Of a stretch of 45,340 nucleotides of DNA, positions 40,799 through 45,340 are shown piece after piece. Within the stretch, counting starts at the first letter, position 1, and the number at the start of each line of letters is the position of its first letter. The DNA comes from JAFKKS01 sp039808325 (GTDB lineage: Bacteria > Pseudomonadota > Alphaproteobacteria > Rhizobiales > Xanthobacteraceae), in the NCBI GenBank assembly GCA_039808325.1, contig JBDHSU010000014.1, positions 1 to 45,340 on the forward strand, read 5' to 3'. The translations under genes were made by a program, and so were the position numbers. Below the pieces are notes generated by a model. That model did not search any database. It was not told the DNA's origin and saw nothing but the letters and a program-made list of their open reading frames with translations.

Positions 40799-41791
40799 CT
40801 ACGGCGCAGCCAGCACCTGGCGGCACTCGGCGGGCAGGTCGGCGAGCGTGATGGGCGGCTTCGGCTTCACCGGCTTGGTCGGCGGTTTCGGATGGATCAC
40901 GCCCTCGCGGAACCACCACGCCAAATCCTTGGCCGCGCAGCCGTCGCCATCCGGCGGCGGCGGCTGGTTCTTGCAGTTGGTGCTGCCCTGCGGACATTTG
41001 ATGCGCACGTGCATGTGGTAGTCGTGGCCCCAATAGGGGCGCACCTTGTGCAGCCACGCGCGATCCTTGCCGGCGTCGCGGCAGAGCGCCTTCTTGATCG
41101 CGGCGTTGACGAAGATGCGCTCGACTTGCGGATCCTCCGCCGCAGCCTTGACGACGGCGACATGACTCGGCGTCCACACCTTCGGATCGACGTCGAGCCG
41201 GCTCGGCGCGACGATCATGGTCGCGGAGATCGTCTCGCGCTCCTGCCGCGTCAGCGTGCGGTCCGGCATCGGGGTGAGCCAGATATCGGCGTCGAGCCCG
41301 ACCTGATGGCTGGCATGACCGGTGAGCATCGGGCCGCCGCGCGGCTGCGACATGTCGCCGACGAGCAGTCCGTTCCAGCCGACCTCGCGCGCCTTCTCGG
41401 CGAGGCGCTCGAGCATCGCGACGAGGTTGGGGTGCCCCCAATTGCGGTTGCGCGACAGGCGCATCACCTGCCAGGCCTCGCCGTTGATCGGGAGAGCCTG
41501 CGCGCCGGCAAGGCAGCCCTTGGCGTAGAAGCCGATCGCGCGCGCCTGCATATGCGCTGGCTCCGCCTTGGCGCCGAACAGGATCTTCGCCGGTTTCCCG
41601 GGGGCGGGGGCCGGATTGATCGCGGCCGACTTTGCGCCGCTTGATTTCGCCGGCGCGCTTTTCGCTTTTGCCGCCGGCTTCGCATGGGCGGGCTCATGCG
41701 TCTTCGCGGCGGGCTTTTGCGGCTGCGCGTGCGCTGAAAGCGGAAAAAGCGCGACGAGCGCCATGGCGAGGAGGCGGTGCGTGCCGGCCAT
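40799..41791 (-). CDS. mepA: Penicillin-insensitive murein endopeptidase MepA
   Basis: The 330-aa LAS-family zinc peptidase cleaves D-Ala-mesoDAP cross-links in peptidoglycan. It has a signal peptide (about 1-22, ending SAHA), a Lys/Ala/Pro-rich linker (23-68) and the catalytic domain. The metal ligands are H159 and D167/D169 in TGHASHQVGLDADIW and H256-x-x-H-x-H in GHDYHMHVRI. Disulfide cysteines are in KGCLAG, KALCRD, IKCPQG and NCKNQ. The C-terminus is Pro-rich. The ATG at 41791 follows GGGGGAGAACA. It is divergent from no gene; the CysZ-like gene is upstream on the same strand. Confidence 0.95.
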   Translation of the reverse strand: MAGTHRLLAMALVALFPLSAHAQPQKPAAKTHEPAHAKPAAKAKSAPAKSSGAKSAAINPAPAPGKPAKILFGAKAEPAHMQARAIGFYAKGCLAGAQALPINGEAWQVMRLSRNRNWGHPNLVAMLERLAEKAREVGWNGLLVGDMSQPRGGPMLTGHASHQVGLDADIWLTPMPDRTLTRQERETISATMIVAPSRLDVDPKVWTPSHVAVVKAAAEDPQVERIFVNAAIKKALCRDAGKDRAWLHKVRPYWGHDYHMHVRIKCPQGSTNCKNQPPPPDGDGCAAKDLAWWFREGVIHPKPPTKPVKPKPPITLADLPAECRQVLAAP

Positions 41792-41852
41792 TGTTCTCCC
41801 CCGATCCGTTTCCGCCCTCCGTCGTGCCGGAGAACGCCATTCGGGACCGCGC

Positions 41853-42584
41853 TTAGCGCACGGGCTCGATCAGTTCCCGGCGCGATTCGGTGAGCCGCTT
41901 GTGGATATGAACCATAAGCGCGGTCGCGAACAAAGGGGTGGCGAGATTGACGATCGGAATCGAAACGAACGCCGCGATTAGAATACCGGCCAGGAAAACG
42001 GTGCCTTGGTGCCGCTTGCGCAGGGCGCGCGCTTCCGCCGGCGGATGGAAGCGCATCGCGGCGAGTTCGAAATATTCGCGGCTGAGCAGAAAGGCGCTCG
42101 CAACGAAAAAGATGACGATGCCGAGCCCGGCGAACAGCAGGAACGGCACAGCGCAAAGATAGATGAGAATGGACAGTAGCGCGGTCTTCAGCCCCTCCAT
42201 GAGCGCGCGCGGCAAGGGAAGCGGCCGCCCGGGCAGGTCGGCGGGGTAATAGCGGCGCTCGACATGCTCGGCGATCTCGTCGGCGAAGAAGCTCGCCACA
42301 AGCGCCGCGACCGCCGGCATCAGAAACACCATCCCGGCGATGACGCCGAGGCTCGCGACGATCGCAAGGCCGAGTTGGACAAGGTCGAGCGCGGCATGCG
42401 AGCCGGTGCCGATGGTCGCTTCGGCCCAGACCGTCGCGCTGTGAAGGAGCGCCGCGAGAAGCCGCTGCAATCCGATGCCGACCAACACCAGGAAGACGAC
42501 GGCAAGCCCGATCGATTTCCAGAGCACGGTGCGGAACGGCCGCGAGGCCATCTGGTTCAGCGCCTTGACGGCCGCTTCGATCAT
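41853..42584 (-). CDS. CysZ/EI24-like membrane protein
   Basis: The 243-aa protein has a short N-terminal amphipathic segment followed by four to five helices: SIGLAVVFLVLVGIGL, LGVIAGMVFLMPAVAALVAS, LLSILIYLCAVPFLLF and the C-terminal FLAGILIAAFVSIPIVNLAT. The YFELAAMRFHPPAEARALRK segment, then HQGTVF, is typical of the EI24/CysZ family. CysZ homologues import sulfate in other bacteria, but no cysteine-pathway gene is nearby, so transport of sulfate is only a possibility. The ATG at 42584 has GGAGGCACGC. It lies 76 bases after the YiiX-like gene. Confidence 0.82.
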   Translation of the reverse strand: MIEAAVKALNQMASRPFRTVLWKSIGLAVVFLVLVGIGLQRLLAALLHSATVWAEATIGTGSHAALDLVQLGLAIVASLGVIAGMVFLMPAVAALVASFFADEIAEHVERRYYPADLPGRPLPLPRALMEGLKTALLSILIYLCAVPFLLFAGLGIVIFFVASAFLLSREYFELAAMRFHPPAEARALRKRHQGTVFLAGILIAAFVSIPIVNLATPLFATALMVHIHKRLTESRRELIEPVR

Positions 42585-42660
42585 GCGTGCCTCCGGTTGC
42601 GACGCCAGAGGTAAACGCGGGCGAGGACGGGCACAAGGATGCCGTGGCGCGAAGCGCCGA

Positions 42661-43581
42661 TCAGACGGGGACGAGGTTGCCCTTGTCCGCGAGAGCGTCG
42701 GCGCGGAAAGCCGTCGCCGGCTCCGTCGCCCGATTGGTCGCCGGGGTATCCTCCTCGAGCGGCAGCGGCAGATCGGCCCAGTGCAGGCTCTTGTAGGAAA
42801 AGCCGTATTCGATGGTCGGCTTCACGACAGCGAAATAGGGCGAGATGTCGAAGTCGCGCGGCATGTAGAGCGAATGATGGCGGATCTCCAGGATTTCGCG
42901 GCGGGCGGCGCGACTTCGCACGCGGGTCGCCTTGGCGAGGATCGGATAGCGCACAGCCTGGAAGGCCTGGGCGATGAGCGCCGAGCAGATGATCTTGGTC
43001 GGATCGCCTGAGCCGAGCGCGATCATGCGGCGGCGCCAGCGGCGCGGGACCGGCAGCGGCAGGAGGTAGCGCATCAGATCGGTGATGTTCTTCACGTCGT
43101 AACCAAGGCCGACGCGCTCGCGCGCATAAGTGCAGACATTCGCGCAGTCATCGGCCGACAGGCCGACCGGCCGGCAGACGCGGGTATGAAACCGCACGTA
43201 TTTCGAGAGCGGCGCCGTCACGACGCCTTCGCCGAGATTGGCTTCGATCAGCACGTGCGGCTCGCCGCCTTCGGCGAAGCAGCCGGCGATCGGCCCGACA
43301 TAGAGGGCGGCATGCGACCAGGTTGATTGCGTGAGATATTTGATGATGCCGGAGACGCGGTTGTTGCCTTCGACGAGGAGGACATCGCCGGGCTGGAGCG
43401 AGGCGCGCAGGGCATCGGGCGCGCTCGGTGTGAAGGGCTCGTAGCCCTGCACCGGCTGCTGCAGGTAGCGGGAAAGAAAATTCCCGATATTCTCGAGAAC
43501 CCAGCCCATCGCTTCCATCCCTGCCGCGCGATCGCCGCGCGTGTTTTGCTTGCCTCGTATTTTCGTCGAGGTGGATTGCAT
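42661..43581 (-). CDS. YiiX/YebB-like NlpC/P60-superfamily hydrolase
   Basis: The 306-aa protein belongs to the circularly permuted NlpC/P60 papain-like group (YiiX/YebB). It has LQPGDVLLVEG, the catalytic-His motif STWSHAALYVGP, VLIEANLGEGVVT, and the putative nucleophile Cys in IICSALIAQAF. Such enzymes cleave amide or ester bonds in lipids or peptidoglycan. The C-terminal 70 residues are charged and probably disordered. The first 21 residues before MEAMGWVLENIG do not look conserved. In-frame ATGs at 43518 and 43509 are better placed for a ribosome-binding site (GGCAGGGATGG) than 43581, so the true start may be one of them. Confidence 0.8.
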   Translation of the reverse strand: MQSTSTKIRGKQNTRGDRAAGMEAMGWVLENIGNFLSRYLQQPVQGYEPFTPSAPDALRASLQPGDVLLVEGNNRVSGIIKYLTQSTWSHAALYVGPIAGCFAEGGEPHVLIEANLGEGVVTAPLSKYVRFHTRVCRPVGLSADDCANVCTYARERVGLGYDVKNITDLMRYLLPLPVPRRWRRRMIALGSGDPTKIICSALIAQAFQAVRYPILAKATRVRSRAARREILEIRHHSLYMPRDFDISPYFAVVKPTIEYGFSYKSLHWADLPLPLEEDTPATNRATEPATAFRADALADKGNLVPV

Positions 43582-43679
43582 ATTGGTTCACGTCCGCGCC
43601 GGGCGGCATGTGTGCGGCATCACAGCGAAAAATGAGATTTTGCGCGGATTTCCTGGCAAAATTCGAAATTGACCGGCAT

Positions 43680-43701
43680 TTGACGCGATTTGCGCCGTCA
43701 A
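43680..43701. promoter_or_regulatory. Short inverted repeat in the divergent hydrolase/oxidase region
   Basis: TTGACG (43680-43685) and CGTCAA (43696-43701) are separated by ten bases, a possible operator between the divergent YiiX-like gene and the oxidase. The surroundings are AT-richer than average, as promoters are. No regulator is recognised nearby. Confidence 0.3.
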
Positions 43702-43773
43702 TCCCCCTTTGCAGGTTGATAGGCCGGTTCCCGATCGTGCAAGGTGGCCTCACGCGTTGAGGCCGCATTAACG

Positions 43774-45228
43774 ATGAAACCATTTAATCGCCGCACCTTT
43801 CTGGCCGGAAGCGTCGCGAGTTTGGCATGGCCCGCTTTCGCGGCGGTGCCCAGCGGCGACCTCGACGTGCTGATCATCGGGGCCGGCGCCGCCGGCATCG
43901 CGGCGGCGCGGCGCCTCACGGCGGCGGGCCGTCATGTCGCCGTCATCGAAGCGGCCGACCGCGTCGGCGGGCGCTGTTACACCGAGACGACAACCTTCGG
44001 AATTCCCTACGACCGCGGCGCGCATTGGCTGCATGCTCCCGACGTCAATCCGGTCGCCAAGCTCGCGCGCGAAGCGGGGCTCGACGTCCATCAGGCGCCG
44101 AACGGCCAGAAGCTTCGCGTCGGCCGCCGCTATGCGCGAGAAGGCGAACTGGAAACCTATCTGGCCGCGCTCGTTCGCGCGACGCGCGCGATCGGCGACG
44201 CCGGGCGCGGGACCAAGGAATCGCCCGCCTCGCAGGTGCTGCCGAAGGACCTCGGGGAATGGCGCTCCACCATCGATTTTGCGCTGGGACCGTTCGCGTG
44301 CGGAAAGGACCTGCAGGACGTGTCGGTGCAGGACCTGGCGCGTGCGGCGGAGCGTGACATCGAAGGCATCTGCCGGGAGGGTGTCGGCGCCGCGCTCACC
44401 AAGCTGGCGGAGGGCCTGCCGGTGCGTCTCTCGACGCAAGCGACGCGGATCACCGCCTACGGGCGCGCCGGCGCCGACATCGAGACGACGAGGGGGCGCC
44501 TGCGCGCTCGCGCCGTCATCGTCACGGTTTCCACCGGCGTTCTGGCGTCCGGCAAGCTTCGTTTCGACCCGGTTTTGCCCAAGCGCTATGTCGACGCGAT
44601 CGAACATCTTTCGCTCGGAAGCTACGACCATGTCGCGCTCGAGATCGCCGGCAACGCGCTTGGCGTCGAGAACGACGATCTGATCTTCGACAAGTCGAAC
44701 GGTCCGCGCACCGCCGCGCTCGCGGGCAATGTGGCGGGCACGTCGCTGTGTCTGGTCGATGTCGCGGGAAAGTTCGGCGCCGACCTTGCCGCGCAAGGCG
44801 AGGCGGCAATGACGGCGTTCGCCGGCGATTGGCTCGCCGACCTTTTCGGCAACGAGATCAAGCGCGCGATCAAGCGCACGCATGCGACGCGATGGAGGAA
44901 AGACCCGTTCGCGCTCGGCGCCTTCTCGGCGGCGAGCCCCGGCGGCCACGCCGGACGCCGCGTGCTGACGGACCCGGTGCGGGATCGCATCTGGTTCGCT
45001 GGCGAGGCGGCGCATGAGACGCTGTGGGGAACGGTCGAAGGGGCGTGGGAATCCGGCGAGAACACCGCCGACGCCGTGCACAAGCGCCTCGGCCGCGGCC
45101 GCGCATTGCCGGCCCGTTCGACGCCGAAGCGGCGGCAGCGGCTCGATGCGCCTGTTGCCCGGCAGACACCGGGCGTCATCGTCGATCCACGGCTGGGTGG
45201 TCAGGAGCGGCCTGACCGACTAAATTAG
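43774..45228 (+). CDS. Tat-exported flavin monoamine oxidase-like protein
   Basis: The 484-aa FAD enzyme has a twin-arginine signal (KPFNRRTFLAGSVASLAWPA then FAA, R6-R7). The FAD-binding motif DVLIIGAGAAGIAAARRL is followed by EAADRVGGRCYTE. The C-terminal flavin contact is RIWFAGEAAHETLWGTVEGA. These features fit the amine oxidase/Tat-dependent polyamine or amino-acid oxidase group, with the folded flavoprotein exported to the periplasm. The residues after about 460 are charged and Pro-rich. The ATG at 43774 was chosen because it gives the RRxFL start directly. The next 110 bases hold the structured-RNA candidate. Confidence 0.88.
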   Translation: MKPFNRRTFLAGSVASLAWPAFAAVPSGDLDVLIIGAGAAGIAAARRLTAAGRHVAVIEAADRVGGRCYTETTTFGIPYDRGAHWLHAPDVNPVAKLAREAGLDVHQAPNGQKLRVGRRYAREGELETYLAALVRATRAIGDAGRGTKESPASQVLPKDLGEWRSTIDFALGPFACGKDLQDVSVQDLARAAERDIEGICREGVGAALTKLAEGLPVRLSTQATRITAYGRAGADIETTRGRLRARAVIVTVSTGVLASGKLRFDPVLPKRYVDAIEHLSLGSYDHVALEIAGNALGVENDDLIFDKSNGPRTAALAGNVAGTSLCLVDVAGKFGADLAAQGEAAMTAFAGDWLADLFGNEIKRAIKRTHATRWRKDPFALGAFSAASPGGHAGRRVLTDPVRDRIWFAGEAAHETLWGTVEGAWESGENTADAVHKRLGRGRALPARSTPKRRQRLDAPVARQTPGVIVDPRLGGQERPDRLN

Positions 45229-45232
45229 GACT

Positions 45233-45340
45233 TGCGGAGCTGCGGGGTACGTCAGGAGCCTTATCCCCGGGGCCTTATCGATCTCGAAGGGAGCTGTCCC
45301 TGACCGGGCCCGTGGGCTCGGACATATGGCGCCCACCTAC
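45233..45340 (+). ncRNA. ssrS: Structured RNA candidate, possibly the 5' part of 6S RNA, cut by the window edge
   Basis: After the oxidase stop, the sequence has no ORF of value but many pairings. GTCAGG (45251-45256) pairs with CCTGAC (45299-45304). Within that span are CCCCGGGG (about 45265-45272) and GGGA-gctg-TCCC (45289-45300). A hairpin GTGGGC (45312-45317) with GCCCAC (45331-45336) follows. The words CCCCGGGGCCTTATCGAT and GGGAGCTGTCCCTGA remind me of alphaproteobacterial 6S RNAs, which is memory only and was not tested. The 3' half lies outside. It could instead be an unrelated leader of the next gene (an ATG occurs at 45326). Confidence 0.45.

Overview
The window looks like a chromosomal segment of an alphaproteobacterium of the order Hyphomicrobiales (Rhizobiales), probably from the Bradyrhizobiaceae/Xanthobacteraceae side. 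This is inferred from high GC, the gene orders trcR/ispH-thrB-rnhA, DUF1192-DUF1465-rpmE and zapA-DUF4164/tkt-gap-pgk-fba, and the dispersed palindromic repeats typical of this order. Almost everything is core metabolism, envelope and cell-cycle housekeeping. There is no phage, transposase, CRISPR array or tRNA.

Layout. 1-1235: the start of an MFS transporter running off the left edge, a 120-bp repeat and the cell-cycle regulator trcR. 1392-6353: ispH, thrB, rnhA, a Prx5-type peroxiredoxin, a periplasmic DsbD-alpha-like protein and yqgE. 6479-10463: a membrane GGDEF-EAL protein and a quinone oxidoreductase. 10574-12160: DUF1192, a strong small-RNA candidate under a perfect CtrA box, the RcdA-like DUF1465 gene and rpmE. 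12321-14150: a multidrug/lipid-type ABC exporter. 14307-24888, all minus strand: a long array tkt, gap, a 49-codon membrane protein, pgk, fba, a degenerate ThiE-like protein, a Sel1-repeat protein, suhB, and a MotA-like/OmpA-like pair. 25060-25811, divergent: DUF4164 and zapA. 25950-30651: an outer-membrane-type protein, a sugar-acid dehydratase of the IlvD/Edd family, a small Gly/His-rich secreted protein and gabD. 30742-34438: two divergent cation:proton antiporters. 34595-38148: a BtuCDF/FecCD-type uptake cluster with two binding proteins, one lacking a signal peptide. 38340-45228: a GMC oxidoreductase, a Yip1-family protein, mepA, a CysZ/EI24-like protein, a YiiX-like hydrolase and a Tat-exported flavin amine oxidase. 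The last 110 bases look like the 5' part of a structured RNA, possibly 6S RNA.

The most interesting observations are: (1) a roughly 93-nt sRNA candidate at 10863-10955 with two anti-Shine-Dalgarno elements, a perfect intrinsic terminator, a full TTAA-N7-TTAA CtrA box and a GANTC methylation site, lying just upstream of an RcdA-like gene. From memory it resembles the MmgR/alpha-r8 (CcnA) cell-cycle sRNAs. (2) Every non-overlapping convergent gene junction (eight of eight) holds an inverted-repeat element. (3) A ThiE-like protein that has lost most catalytic motifs sits inside the glycolytic array. (4) An unannotated 49-aa membrane protein lies between gap and pgk. (5) A tail-to-tail pair of vitamin B12/iron-type binding proteins overlaps at the 3' ends. 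Start sites were chosen by eye from ribosome-binding sites and family length. No database search was run.
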